A DNA stretch of 64,000 nt from Leptospira montravelensis (GTDB lineage Bacteria > Spirochaetota > Leptospiria > Leptospirales > Leptospiraceae): assembly GCF_004770045.1 (NCBI RefSeq), contig NZ_RQFO01000004.1:744001-808000 (forward strand), in the 5' to 3' direction. A program made the position numbers and the translations under genes. Below the pieces are notes generated by a model, which had not been told where the DNA came from, did not search any database, and saw nothing but the letters and a program-made list of their open reading frames with translations. Of the stretch, positions 18,338 through 26,954 are shown piece after piece (positions within the stretch are counted from its first letter, which is position 1; every line of letters begins with the position of its first letter).

Positions 18338-19498
18338 TTAATATGGAAACCAAAGTATTCCTTCTCGTTTTAATTTCTCAATGGCATACCTGTCTGTCAT
18401 TCCTGCAATGTAATCGCAAATGATACGTGCTCGTCCTTCCTCTTCTTCACGATTTCGATACGATTCGGGAATGGATTCCGGATGAGATTCAAAATGTTTA
18501 AAAAGTAAATGAATTGTCTCTTTCCCTCTTTCACTCATGCGCGAAACTTCAGGATGACGGTAAAGTTTTCCAAATAAATACGATTTAAGTTCCAAAAATT
18601 CGATTTGAAATTCTTCTGAAAACTGAACCAACTTCCATTGGTTTTGAAATGCCAAAGAAACATCTTCTCTTGAATTTATGGAATATTTTTGTAAATTAGA
18701 TTCTATACTATCAATTAAATCAGAAACCATCAGGTTTAAAACAACTCTTCCTGCCGAACGAGATATAGAATCTATATCGGAAAAATTTGTTTTAAGAAGG
18801 GAATCTTCCATTCGTTTCCAAACTTTTAATTCCTTTACATCGGATAGAGTAAGCAGTCCACTTTCCAATCCATCTTCCAAATCATGTGCACTATAGGTAA
18901 TTTCATCAGAACTATCGACGACCATAGCTTCTAAAGAAGGCCCAACACCCCGCCTAACATCAAGTAAATCGGACTTTTCATAATCACCACCATGTTTCAT
19001 GATTCCTAGTAAAGTTTCCCCACAAAGGTTGAGACCAGGAAAATCAGGGTAACGTCGCTCTAATTTCTGGACCACACGGAGCGATTGTTTGTTGTGTTCA
19101 AATCCACCTTTGCCTCGCATCAAATCAGAAAGTGCCTCTTGGCCTGCATGACCAAAGGGAGAATGTCCTAAGTCATGGGCAAGTGCAATGGTTTCACTCA
19201 AATCTTCGTTGAGTCCAAGAACTTTAGAAATGGTTTTAGAAATCCCAGCAACTTCCAATGTATGAGTGAGTCGGTTACGAAAATGGTCCCCTTCCGAATA
19301 AACAAAAACTTGTGTTTTGTATTCCAAACGTTTAAAGGCATGAGAGTGGATGATCCGATCACGATCTCTCTGAAAGGGAAGACGATAGGGATGATCCGGC
19401 TCCGCATACTCTCTTTCGCCTGGATTTCGACTACTGACAGCATAAGGGGCAAGTATTTTTTCTTCTTCCTCTAGGAGCCAGTTTCTCCCTTTCTTCAT
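18338..19498 (-). CDS. dgt: dGTP triphosphohydrolase-like HD-domain enzyme
   Basis: 386 residues with the full HD metal site of the dGTPase family: RNRLTHTLEV, then LAHDLGHSPFGHAGQ, and a later Asp in DSSDEITYSAHDLED. The N-terminal segment RDRDRIIHSHAFKRLEYKTQV is also family-specific. These enzymes cut dNTPs to nucleoside and triphosphate and so adjust dNTP pools. AAAGGAAAGAG precedes the ATG. Transcribed alone, divergent from the DedA gene. Confidence 0.93.
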   Translation of the reverse strand: MKKGRNWLLEEEEKILAPYAVSSRNPGEREYAEPDHPYRLPFQRDRDRIIHSHAFKRLEYKTQVFVYSEGDHFRNRLTHTLEVAGISKTISKVLGLNEDLSETIALAHDLGHSPFGHAGQEALSDLMRGKGGFEHNKQSLRVVQKLERRYPDFPGLNLCGETLLGIMKHGGDYEKSDLLDVRRGVGPSLEAMVVDSSDEITYSAHDLEDGLESGLLTLSDVKELKVWKRMEDSLLKTNFSDIDSISRSAGRVVLNLMVSDLIDSIESNLQKYSINSREDVSLAFQNQWKLVQFSEEFQIEFLELKSYLFGKLYRHPEVSRMSERGKETIHLLFKHFESHPESIPESYRNREEEEGRARIICDYIAGMTDRYAIEKLKREGILWFPY

Positions 19499-19547
19499 AA
19501 ATCTCTTTCCTTTTTCAACGAAACCATAAAATCAGTATAAATCCCTC

Positions 19548-20168
19548 ATGGACTTTCTACAAACTCTAGTTTCCATTTTTATGCAATACGGTTATTTTGC
19601 CGTTTTTGGAATTCTGATCCTTTGTGGATTCGGTCTTCCGGTTCCTGAAGATATTTCTCTCACTGCAGGAGGTGTCATCTCTGGCCTAGGTTATGCCAAT
19701 GTCCACATTATGTTTTTTGTGGGAATGGCGGGAGTCTTACTGGGAGATTGTTTTGTATTTTGGTTAGGAAGTTACTACGGCGAAAAAGCCCTCACTCTAC
19801 CTGTACTCAGAACCGTCCTCCATCCGGAACGATTTGACAAAGTGCGTGAACAATTCAAAAAATATGGTCGTTGGGTGGTCTTTTTCGGACGGTTTATGCC
19901 AGGACTTCGAATGCCTATATTTTTTACCGCAGGCACTTCCAAACAAATTACTTTCCTATTATTTTTAATAACCGACGGATTTGCAGCTCTCATCTCTGTC
20001 CCCATTTGGGTTTACTTGGGGTATTATTTTGCTCATAATTTTGATGAACTGATGGCTTGGGTTCGTGGTGGTCAAAGTATTATCCTTGGACTCGTGGCCC
20101 TTGCTATTTCTATCTTTGCCTTCCTATGGTGGCGGAGGAAACACCGCGAAGAAAGAGGAAAAAAATGA
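19548..20168 (+). CDS. DedA-family membrane protein
   Basis: 206 residues, about five hydrophobic segments. The sequence begins with the usual DedA pattern (GYFAVFGILILCGFGLPVPEDISLTAGG split by short loops) and contains the conserved cytoplasmic G-R-x-x-P-G-x-R motif as FGRFMPGLRMP. DedA/VTT proteins act as undecaprenyl-phosphate or phospholipid scramblases. A basic tail (RRKHREERGKK) ends the protein, and its TGA overlaps the ATG of the next lipoprotein gene. Confidence 0.93.
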   Translation: MDFLQTLVSIFMQYGYFAVFGILILCGFGLPVPEDISLTAGGVISGLGYANVHIMFFVGMAGVLLGDCFVFWLGSYYGEKALTLPVLRTVLHPERFDKVREQFKKYGRWVVFFGRFMPGLRMPIFFTAGTSKQITFLLFLITDGFAALISVPIWVYLGYYFAHNFDELMAWVRGGQSIILGLVALAISIFAFLWWRRKHREERGKK

Positions 20169-20647
20169 GTTTAGATTCCTATTTTTCTCGTTACATCTTA
20201 GTGGTTTTTGTATTTCTTTCGGGAATTAGCTGTACTAACTATTCCACTACCGCTTCTGTCCAGGCCCCTCCCACACTTATATCTATTACTAGTAACGGAA
20301 GTTCCAATTTTACCATCAAAGTGAGAGCCCAAAACCCAGAGTTTATCTTCCAAGGATACCGTCTTTACACCGGGATTTCAGAAAAAGAAGTCCAAAACCC
20401 CACTGATCTCAATTTAGGAACCGATTGTGTTTTGGCGTCTTCGACGATTGTCCAACCAGTCGAATACACGTTTGAAATTGATCCATCCACCAAAGACAAT
20501 GCCACAGGCGTCAGTTGTCGGTTTTTTGCAACACTTACACCCGGAACCTATATTGCCATGCGAACTCTGGGCCTAGCTGTCAATCTCCAAAATAGCAGTA
20601 GTTCGTTTAAGGTTTCCCCTTCCTCGAACACTCTTATTGTCCCTTAA
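20165..20647 (+). CDS. Putative lipoprotein of unknown function
   Basis: 160 residues. The signal peptide ends at LSGISC, followed by a Ser/Thr-rich linker and a beta-rich domain of unknown family containing four further Cys-spaced segments (TDCVLASS, GVSCRFF). ATG 20165 overlaps the DedA stop (ATGA), which sets the start and suggests coupling. The upstream in-frame ATG at 20057 lies inside dedA and is not likely. Confidence 0.75.
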   Translation: MSLDSYFSRYILVVFVFLSGISCTNYSTTASVQAPPTLISITSNGSSNFTIKVRAQNPEFIFQGYRLYTGISEKEVQNPTDLNLGTDCVLASSTIVQPVEYTFEIDPSTKDNATGVSCRFFATLTPGTYIAMRTLGLAVNLQNSSSSFKVSPSSNTLIVP

Positions 20648-20660
20648 AATAAAACTTTCT

Positions 20661-20690
20661 TGCATTTAAGTCAAATGCATGTATTTTTTT
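20661..20690 (+). terminator. Intrinsic terminator-like hairpin after the DedA/lipoprotein pair
   Basis: TGCATTT (20661-20667) pairs with AAATGCA (20673-20679) around a 5-base loop; a T run at 20684-20690 follows after a short gap. It should end the DedA transcript. Confidence 0.5.
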
Positions 20691-20719
20691 CCGAAATCAT
20701 GGGAATTCTTTGTGCTTTT

Positions 20720-20741
20720 TTTAGAATTTTTCTAAATTTTT
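20720..20741 (+). terminator. Second terminator-like hairpin upstream of tatT
   Basis: TTTAGAA (20720-20726) pairs with TTCTAAA (20730-20736) around TTT and is followed by TTTTT. It may back up the first terminator. If the TRAP promoter lies upstream of it, it would be an attenuator in the tatT leader. Confidence 0.45.
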
Positions 20742-20817
20742 GCCCCAAATTCCAACCATGAGGATACAAATAGAAAGGGATGTTTCCATCCCAAAAATCT
20801 TTGGAGGATGATACAAA

Positions 20818-21720
20818 ATGTACCAAACAAAACATTGGTCAAAAATAGCAATAGCAGGTCTTGTACTTTTGTCTGTGGTTGCTTGTGGAAAATCAAGATC
20901 GGTAAAAATCTCTGACTCAAATGTAGAAAGAGCAACAACCCCAGCAAAACTTCCAGCGGACCTTGAAAAACTCTGGAAAAACCGTCAAAACGAACAAGAC
21001 CTAAGACAAGCCCTTGTTGGTTTAGAAAAATTTGCTTTAGAGAACCCACAATACGCAGACGTAAAAGTGTTACTCTGCCGTGGAAACTATCTACTAAGTG
21101 ACGGACATCTTTGGCTAAAACTTACAGGTGATGCCGATACAGATGAAAAAGTAAAAGAAGAATCCATTCAATATTACGATGCCGCAGTGACTTGGTGTGA
21201 AGCCGCTCTTGCGATGAACCCAAAATTTCGTGACAAAGTTGTGAAAGAAAAACTAGAGATCGAAAAGGCTTTGGATGCTCTTGGACCACAAGATATTGAT
21301 GCTCTTTATTGGAGATATGCATCTCTTGCAAAGTGGTCAAGAATGGTAGGTTTTACAACTCTACTATCCAATCGTTCTAAATTCTCTGCAATGATCAACC
21401 GTGCAAAAGAAATCGAAAAAACTATGGGTAAAGAGTATTTTTACTCAGCAACCCTTAGATACGATGCCGCAAGTAACGCTCTTTCTCCAACAGGAGATAA
21501 AAAACTAGCGGACAAATTGTTCGAAGAAGCAATTGCAAAACACCCTAACTACTTTGCCGTACGTGTATTGTATGCAGAAAGCCGCCTCAAAGGAAATGAA
21601 GACAAATTCAAAAAACAATTAGAATTTGTCATCAAAGGCAAAGCAGCTTCCCTTCCTGAAATCGAAGCAGATCAAATCGTAGAACAACGTAAAGCTAAGA
21701 AATTACTCGAAGAACTATAG
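20818..21720 (+). CDS. TatT-like TPR lipoprotein of a TRAP transporter
   Basis: 300 residues. The lipobox SVVACG places the lipid on Cys23. The body is helical and TPR-like: LRQALVGLEKFALENPQY, YYDAAVTWCEAALAMNPKF, KLADKLFEEAIAKHPNYFAV. In Treponema pallidum the paralogous TatT trimer binds the TRAP binding protein TatP. Position directly before the TRAP genes, one strand, 20-base gap, gives the same role here: a periplasmic partner that may collect hydrophobic ligands. GGAGG lies upstream of the ATG. The TatT function is established knowledge for Treponema; for this gene it is inferred from order and fold. Confidence 0.85.
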   Translation: MYQTKHWSKIAIAGLVLLSVVACGKSRSVKISDSNVERATTPAKLPADLEKLWKNRQNEQDLRQALVGLEKFALENPQYADVKVLLCRGNYLLSDGHLWLKLTGDADTDEKVKEESIQYYDAAVTWCEAALAMNPKFRDKVVKEKLEIEKALDALGPQDIDALYWRYASLAKWSRMVGFTTLLSNRSKFSAMINRAKEIEKTMGKEYFYSATLRYDAASNALSPTGDKKLADKLFEEAIAKHPNYFAVRVLYAESRLKGNEDKFKKQLEFVIKGKAASLPEIEADQIVEQRKAKKLLEEL

Positions 21721-21740
21721 ACATTAACTAGGAGAACTAG

Positions 21741-22748
21741 ATGTTTTTAAAACAATTAAAGTATTTAGTTTGTGTAAGTATAACCCTCACCATCAGTGGG
21801 GGATTATTTGCTCAAACAACCGTTAAATTAGCAACCGTGGCACCGGAAGGATCTCCGTGGGCAAACGAACTTGCTAAAATCAAAAAGAAAATTGAAACGG
21901 AATCTCAAGGTCAAATTAAGTTTAAAATTTACCCTGGTGGACAAATGGGTGGAGAAAATGAAATCCTCCAACAAGTCATCCGTGGAAAACTGCAAGGTGC
22001 TGGCCTCACAGCAGGGGCTCTTGCCAATACAGTCAAAGAACTCAATGTTTTGGAAATTCCTTACCTATTTAGTTCTTATGCACAAGCAGACTGTGTTCTT
22101 GATGATCACTTACAAGAAGACTTTCGTAAACTTTTTGAATCCAAAGGACTCATCTTTGTGACTTGGGCAGAAAATGGATACCGTTCCATTGGGACAAAAT
22201 CCGCTCCTGTCAAAACTCCTGATGACCTAAAAGGAATCAAAATTAGAATCCAAGAGTCTCCGGTTCATATTGCCTATTGGAAACAATTAGGTGTGAGTGG
22301 AATTCCGATTGCGATCCCAGAAGTTCTTCCTTCCCTCCAAACAGGTGTGGTAGAAGGATTCGATAACACTCCTCTCTTTACTTTGGCAGCAGAATGGCAA
22401 ACAGCGATTAAATATTTTACTTTAACTCGCCACATTTACCAACCAGCTGCCATCCTATATTCCAAAAAGTTTTGGGACACTCTGAATGACGAACAAAAGA
22501 AAACGCTTATGGGTGAAGGAAATAAACTAGCTCCAGGTGCAAGACAAGCAGTTCGTTCGATCGAAAAGAACATGATTGCTACTCTTAAAAAAGCAGATGT
22601 TCAAGTGTACGAACCTTCTAATGCTGATTTAGCTGGATTTAAAGCTGCTGCGAATGCAGTTTCAAGCCAAGTGGTTGGAAAAATCGGTGGTCAGTCTAAA
22701 ATGATCTACGATAAAATCCAAAAAGCGAAAGCAGCTTGCGGCGGATAA
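21741..22748 (+). CDS. dctP: TRAP transporter substrate-binding protein (DctP family)
   Basis: 335 residues with a cleavable signal (SGGLFAQ). TVKLATVAPEGSPWANEL opens the DctP fold; KFKIYPGGQMGGENE and DDLKGIKIRIQESP (with the ligand-contacting Arg) are typical. The periplasmic protein passes its ligand, classically a carboxylate, to the Q/M permease. With TatT upstream the ligand may be less polar. AGGAG precedes the ATG by seven bases. Confidence 0.93.
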   Translation: MFLKQLKYLVCVSITLTISGGLFAQTTVKLATVAPEGSPWANELAKIKKKIETESQGQIKFKIYPGGQMGGENEILQQVIRGKLQGAGLTAGALANTVKELNVLEIPYLFSSYAQADCVLDDHLQEDFRKLFESKGLIFVTWAENGYRSIGTKSAPVKTPDDLKGIKIRIQESPVHIAYWKQLGVSGIPIAIPEVLPSLQTGVVEGFDNTPLFTLAAEWQTAIKYFTLTRHIYQPAAILYSKKFWDTLNDEQKKTLMGEGNKLAPGARQAVRSIEKNMIATLKKADVQVYEPSNADLAGFKAAANAVSSQVVGKIGGQSKMIYDKIQKAKAACGG

Positions 22749-22769
22749 GTTAAGGAAGGATATAGATAA

Positions 22770-23465
22770 ATGAAATTCGTCGAACGAATTCTAAATACTT
22801 TGAGTTTCGGCGAGAAATGGGCGGGAGGAATTTGTTTCCTTCTGCTCACTCTTCTCATGATTGCTGACGTTTCCAAAAGGGAAGTCATCGATAAAGTTCT
22901 AGGTTGGGTTATGGAAATCTCAGAAGCCTATCCGAACACTAGCGTTGCCGGATTTGTTGGTGATTGGAGTGTTTACATTGCAGAATCCATTCACGGAGGA
23001 ACCTCCGGATTTTTAGAGTGGTTAGGCCTTGGTGGAATCATTTGGGCACAAAAACTTTCTCTCTATTTTATGTTATGGGGTGGTCTTTTTGGATCTGCAC
23101 TTGCAAGTGCCAAAGGTTCTCACCTTCGTCCAGAAATTGCAGATAAAGTATTACCAAAAAAACTTTTACCTTATGTTAAGGTAATCGAACAGTGGGTGAT
23201 CTCTTTTTTCTTTTTATTCCTCGCTTACCTATCTGTCATTTATGTTCTAGAAAGTATCAGTTTAGATGAAGTGAATCCAGTCACAGAAATTCATTTGTGG
23301 AAAGTTCAGATGATTTTCCCATATATCTTTCTCTCTATGGGATTTAGACATTTGTGTTATGGAATTTTTCCTGCCCTCATTCCTTCCGACATCAATGAAG
23401 CCACAGAAGCTTTGGAACTTGCGGAAAAAGAACTTTCCGAATCTAATTCACGGGGGAATCAATAA
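22770..23465 (+). CDS. dctQ: TRAP transporter small permease (DctQ family) with an enlarged first loop
   Basis: 231 residues, longer than the usual 150-180. Four hydrophobic helices are visible; about 50 extra residues (around 46-95) separate helix 1 (GICFLLLTLLMIADVSKR) from the next hydrophobic part. The helix-2 region (LWGGLFGSALASAKGSHLRPEI) is the family signature. It forms the permease with DctM. AAGGAAGG is the Shine-Dalgarno. The insertion may dock TatT or DctP; that is a guess. Confidence 0.85.
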   Translation: MKFVERILNTLSFGEKWAGGICFLLLTLLMIADVSKREVIDKVLGWVMEISEAYPNTSVAGFVGDWSVYIAESIHGGTSGFLEWLGLGGIIWAQKLSLYFMLWGGLFGSALASAKGSHLRPEIADKVLPKKLLPYVKVIEQWVISFFFLFLAYLSVIYVLESISLDEVNPVTEIHLWKVQMIFPYIFLSMGFRHLCYGIFPALIPSDINEATEALELAEKELSESNSRGNQ

Positions 23466-24766
23466 TGGGTTCTTGGGGAATACTCCTACTCTTACTTGCT
23501 TTAATTTTACTCAGACAACCACTCATTGTACTTATGGGTGCCATCACTGTGTATTGTTATTACTTTTTACCAGATCCACCTCTTGAGTCTTTCCATGAAC
23601 TCAATAGTATCATTGGGGATTTGTTTTTTGCGGGAGATAAAGAAATCCTTCTTGCGATTCCTTTGTTTATCATTGCGGGAAACTTAATGACTCATGGTAG
23701 TATTGCAAGACGACTCATTCGAATTGCACAAGCCATGACAGCACCAATCCCTGCAGGACTTGCCATCGCAGGTGTTTTTTCTTGTGGGATCTTTGCTGCT
23801 ATTTCTGGATCTTCTCCTGTAACACTCATTGCGATCGGTGGACTCATGTATCCTTCTCTTACTAAAGCAGGATACCCTACACAATTCTCAATGGGTCTAC
23901 TCGCTTCAGGGGGAACTCTTGGGATCATCATTCCTCCAAGTATTCCAATGATTGTGTATGCAATTATGGTGGGAGTTTCTGTTACTGATCTTTTCATTGC
24001 AGGGATTGGTCCTGGAATTTTACTCATGTCGCTTCTTATGATCTACTCCGTGTTTCGTGCCGGAAACGTAGGTCGTGGAAAATGGGACTGGCCAGAAATT
24101 CGCACTGCATGGAAAGAAGGAGTTCTTGCCCTTCTTATGCCAGTGGTCATTCTTGGGGGAATTTACTCAGGATTCTTCACTGCTACAGAATCAGCAGCCA
24201 TTGCTGTATTTTATGCCATCCTTGTAGAAGTGTTTATCCACAAAGAACTTAGTTTTCCTAAGATTCCCAAAATCATGGCCGAAAGTGCTGAGATGTTAGG
24301 GATTCTTTTCCTCATCCTAATCCTTGCTGTGAGTTTAAACAAGTTCATGATCGAAAACGAAATTCCGCAAAATCTCGTTGCGACCATGTCAGAACTCATT
24401 TCAAGTCCTGTAACCTTCCTGATTGGTGTGAACATTTTGTTACTCATCGTGGGAATGTTTATGGATATTATGAGTGCGATTCTTGTATTAGCACCACTTC
24501 TTGCTCCAATGGCTGTCAATTATGGAATCAATCCAGTACACTTTGGAATCATTATGATTGTGAACTTGGAGATTGGTTACTTAACACCACCTGTGGGAGT
24601 GAATCTATTTGTGGCATCAGGAATCTTCAAACAACCGTTAGGTAAAGTGATCCAATCGGTAGCTCCTATTGTGGGACTATTTCTCATTGGACTTATGCTT
24701 ATCAGTTGGATTCCAGAAATTTCTTTAGGTCTCCTCGGTGGAGAAGCAGCAGCACCTACACCGTAA
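23465..24766 (+). CDS. dctM: TRAP transporter large permease (DctM family)
   Basis: 433 residues and about 12 helices. Family motifs are clear: IPLFIIAGNLMTHG, SGSSPVTLIAIGG, GGTLGIIIPPSIPMIVYAI, and the second-half repeat NILLLIVGMFMDIMSA with LTPPVGVNLFV. It carries ligand across the membrane driven by a Na+ or H+ gradient. The ATG overlaps the DctQ stop (TAATG). It is last in the operon, followed by a terminator. Confidence 0.95.
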   Translation: MGSWGILLLLLALILLRQPLIVLMGAITVYCYYFLPDPPLESFHELNSIIGDLFFAGDKEILLAIPLFIIAGNLMTHGSIARRLIRIAQAMTAPIPAGLAIAGVFSCGIFAAISGSSPVTLIAIGGLMYPSLTKAGYPTQFSMGLLASGGTLGIIIPPSIPMIVYAIMVGVSVTDLFIAGIGPGILLMSLLMIYSVFRAGNVGRGKWDWPEIRTAWKEGVLALLMPVVILGGIYSGFFTATESAAIAVFYAILVEVFIHKELSFPKIPKIMAESAEMLGILFLILILAVSLNKFMIENEIPQNLVATMSELISSPVTFLIGVNILLLIVGMFMDIMSAILVLAPLLAPMAVNYGINPVHFGIIMIVNLEIGYLTPPVGVNLFVASGIFKQPLGKVIQSVAPIVGLFLIGLMLISWIPEISLGLLGGEAAAPTP

Positions 24767-24844
24767 GATTAAAAAAAAGATACAAAGGTAATTTGATTTT
24801 GTGAAGAAATAAACGATTCGCAAACAAAGAGTCCTTAATTCGAA

Positions 24845-24878
24845 AACGCCGGAGAGTTTTTCTCTGGCGTTTTTTTTT
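24845..24878 (+). terminator. Strong intrinsic terminator of the TRAP operon
   Basis: AACGCCGGAG... pairs with CTCTGGCGTT around a T-rich loop, followed by eight to nine T residues. It ends the tatT-dctPQM transcript. The minus-strand J-domain gene ends at its 3' edge. Confidence 0.9.
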
Positions 24879-25407
24879 AACTCCACCAAACACGAAGTCG
24901 TTCCAAGGAATCTTTGGCATCACTGGCCCAAAGGCTTGTGGGATGTTTTTTTAAAATCTCTGCGTATACTGATAAAACAGGTTCTAAGTCTTTTCGTAAC
25001 TGTACAAGTTCTTTGTTTGCGATTTCTGAAAGTTCAATGGGATGCAGGTTTCGTTTTTCATAATAACTTAAAATCGCTTCCGTTTCTTTTTCCTTAGCTA
25101 ATTTGTATTCATGAAATACTGGATCTTTGGACGGTTTGATATGTGGATTTTTTTTATCCCGAAAGTCAGTATCCTCTCGACCGCTAGGTGTAAAAGACTC
25201 CTCTTCTGGGTGGATTAAAAGGAAATCCTTTAAGGATTCATAATGTTTATTCAACTCCAAAAACATTATATCACTTGTAAATTCTCCTGAATCAGGGTGG
25301 TATTTTTTGGCGAGTTTATGGTAGGATTCTTTGAGTTCCGATTCTGTGAACCCAGGGCCAAGTCCTAAAAAATGAAGAGAATCATTTAACAGTAATTTTT
25401 TGTCCAT
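24877..25407 (-). CDS. J-domain protein linked to flagellar genes
   Basis: 176 residues. Residues 8-60 form a DnaJ-type J domain with the Hsp70-activating HPD at 37-39 (KKYHPDSGEF). There is no G/F region, zinc domain or client-binding domain; the rest is charged helical sequence. It overlaps the upstream coiled-coil gene by 22 bases and is third in the fliS operon, so it may recruit DnaK to flagellar substrates. That link is inferred from position only. Confidence 0.85.
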   Translation of the reverse strand: MDKKLLLNDSLHFLGLGPGFTESELKESYHKLAKKYHPDSGEFTSDIMFLELNKHYESLKDFLLIHPEEESFTPSGREDTDFRDKKNPHIKPSKDPVFHEYKLAKEKETEAILSYYEKRNLHPIELSEIANKELVQLRKDLEPVLSVYAEILKKHPTSLWASDAKDSLERLRVWWS

Positions 25408-25799
25408 GAGAGGCCGGAAGACTGAATCAAATGTGATTTTAATCTACGTTTGATACTGAATTCCCAATACTCTTTTTTACTCTCATTCATTTCAAAAACA
25501 AGTAATTCTTGAACCTTTTGTTGTAAGTTTCTGGCTTCATCCAATCTTTCAAATACAGTTTCAGAAATCGCAATTTCCTCTTCTGTGTAAACTTCCATTT
25601 CCTGCCTTTCCCAAAGTTTACGATCAACTTCTTCTAGATTTTTCACTAGAGTTTCGTTTTTAAACTCCAACTTCACAGCAGAATCAGCATCTCGATAAGA
25701 AAGTAATTCCTCTTCCCGTTTGAGATTGGTTATGAGTGATTCCAAAAATTGAATCTTCTTTTGTAAAAGTTGTTTGGTACTTTGTTTCGATGAAATCAT
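25386..25799 (-). CDS. Coiled-coil protein, possible flagellar export chaperone (FlgN/FliT-like)
   Basis: 137 residues, nearly all heptad-like helix (KKIQFLESLITNLKREEELL, then long Glu/Lys/Leu stretches). Small, acidic-basic alternating helical proteins right after fliS are often FlgN- or FliT-type chaperones, but no diagnostic motif is visible. It begins 16 bases after fliS and overlaps the J-domain gene, so the three are probably made together. Confidence 0.55.
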   Translation of the reverse strand: MISSKQSTKQLLQKKIQFLESLITNLKREEELLSYRDADSAVKLEFKNETLVKNLEEVDRKLWERQEMEVYTEEEIAISETVFERLDEARNLQQKVQELLVFEMNESKKEYWEFSIKRRLKSHLIQSSGLSWTKNYC

Positions 25800-25815
25800 A
25801 AATTTCTCTAGTCGA

Positions 25816-26262
25816 TTAACCAGTAATGGAAATTCCAGTGGGACGTGCGCCAGAAGTTGTATTTGGATTGGGAGCGTCTTTTTTTTCTAACTCTTCCCAA
25901 GACATTTTTAACTCAATCAGGATTTTGATACATTCTTCAATGATCTCTTTATCCTTACGCATATTGGCTTCGAGCAATCTTTTCTTTAAATAAACATATA
26001 AGGACAAGAGGTTGTTTGCCACTTCTTTTCCCTCTTCCATATTGAGAGAGAGTAGAAGTTCTGTAATGATATCTTGGGTTTTGATGATATTGTTGTTCAC
26101 CACATCATATTTTCGGGGAGTCATATTGTCCTTGGCTACACCGAGGAATCGGATGGCACCGTCAAAGAGCATCACAATCAGTTTGATCTGGCTAACGGTA
26201 GATATCTCATTGGCTTTGTATTCATTGTAAGCAGAGGCACCGGTTTTTCTCGCAAGCGACAT
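25816..26262 (-). CDS. fliS: Flagellar export chaperone FliS
   Basis: 148 residues from ATG 26262. AYNEYKANEISTVSQIKLIVMLFDGAIRF is the typical FliS N-terminus (the Y-x-x-N/S motif and L-I-x-M-L-Y-D-G-A analogue), followed by a four-helix bundle with LLSLNMEEGKEVANNLLSLY. FliS keeps flagellin unpolymerised until export. The start is fixed by CAGGAG six bases upstream; an in-frame TTG at 26292 would add ten unlikely residues. Divergent from purN. Confidence 0.9.
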   Translation of the reverse strand: MSLARKTGASAYNEYKANEISTVSQIKLIVMLFDGAIRFLGVAKDNMTPRKYDVVNNNIIKTQDIITELLLSLNMEEGKEVANNLLSLYVYLKKRLLEANMRKDKEIIEECIKILIELKMSWEELEKKDAPNPNTTSGARPTGISITG

Positions 26263-26321
26263 TTTTTTCTCCTGAGTATTCCCATCGACCAAAAAGGATA
26301 CTTGCTTAATGACCCAAGTGA

Positions 26322-26336
26322 ATATTCTTAGAATAT
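26322..26336. promoter_or_regulatory. Perfect 15-base palindrome directly before purN
   Basis: ATATTCT-T-AGAATAT lies between fliS and purN, ending three bases before the purN ATG. No Shine-Dalgarno is visible there. It could be an operator for either divergent promoter or a small hairpin at the start codon. Confidence 0.4.
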
Positions 26337-26339
26337 CAC

Positions 26340-26954
26340 ATGGGAAAAATAAAACGTGTAGTTTTTTTGGCCTCGGGCAGAGGGTCCAATTTTACAGCTT
26401 CCGTCGAGTACATACGAAAAAAAAAGCTAAAGATCGAGCTTATGGCCCTTGTGTCAGACAATCCTGAGGCCAAAGCACTCGGGATCGCTAAATCCTTGGG
26501 AATCCCGACAAAGGTCATCCCGTACGCCAACTATTCGGAGAAAGCTAAATACCATAGGGACTTACTATTAGAAGTGGAAAGTTTTTCCCCAGATCTGGTT
26601 GTGGCTTGTGGCTACATGAGGATCTTAAAACCTGAATTTGTTAGGATGTTTAAAAACAAAATCATCAATGTACACCCAAGCCTTCTTCCCGCCTTCCCCG
26701 GACTCGATTCCCAAAAACAAGCCCTCGATTATGGGGTCAAAGTAGCAGGATGTACGGTTCACTTTGTGGAGGAAGGTGTGGACACAGGTCCCATCATTTT
26801 ACAAAAAGCGATTGCCATTGCCCCCGAATGGAATGAAAAAGAACTATCCCTTGCAATCCTCGCGGAAGAACATAAAATCCTTCCACTCGCTATACAACTG
26901 TTTTGTGAAGATAAACTAAAAATCAAAGAACGAAAGGTAGAAATCCTAAAATGA
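26340..26954 (+). CDS. purN: Phosphoribosylglycinamide formyltransferase
   Basis: PurN transfers a formyl group from 10-formyltetrahydrofolate to GAR in purine synthesis. 204 residues, family length. [14 protein letters not shown] is the substrate loop, [12 protein letters not shown] holds the catalytic Asn and His, and [17 protein letters not shown] the catalytic Asp. The next gene, purH, uses the same cofactor and overlaps by four bases (ATGA). No ribosome-binding site is clear. Confidence 0.95.
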   Translation: MGKIKRVVFLASGRGSNFTASVEYIRKKKLKIELMALVSDNPEAKALGIAKSLGIPTKVIPYANYSEKAKYHRDLLLEVESFSPDLVVACGYMRILKPEFVRMFKNKIINVHPSLLPAFPGLDSQKQALDYGVKVAGCTVHFVEEGVDTGPIILQKAIAIAPEWNEKELSLAILAEEHKILPLAIQLFCEDKLKIKERKVEILK

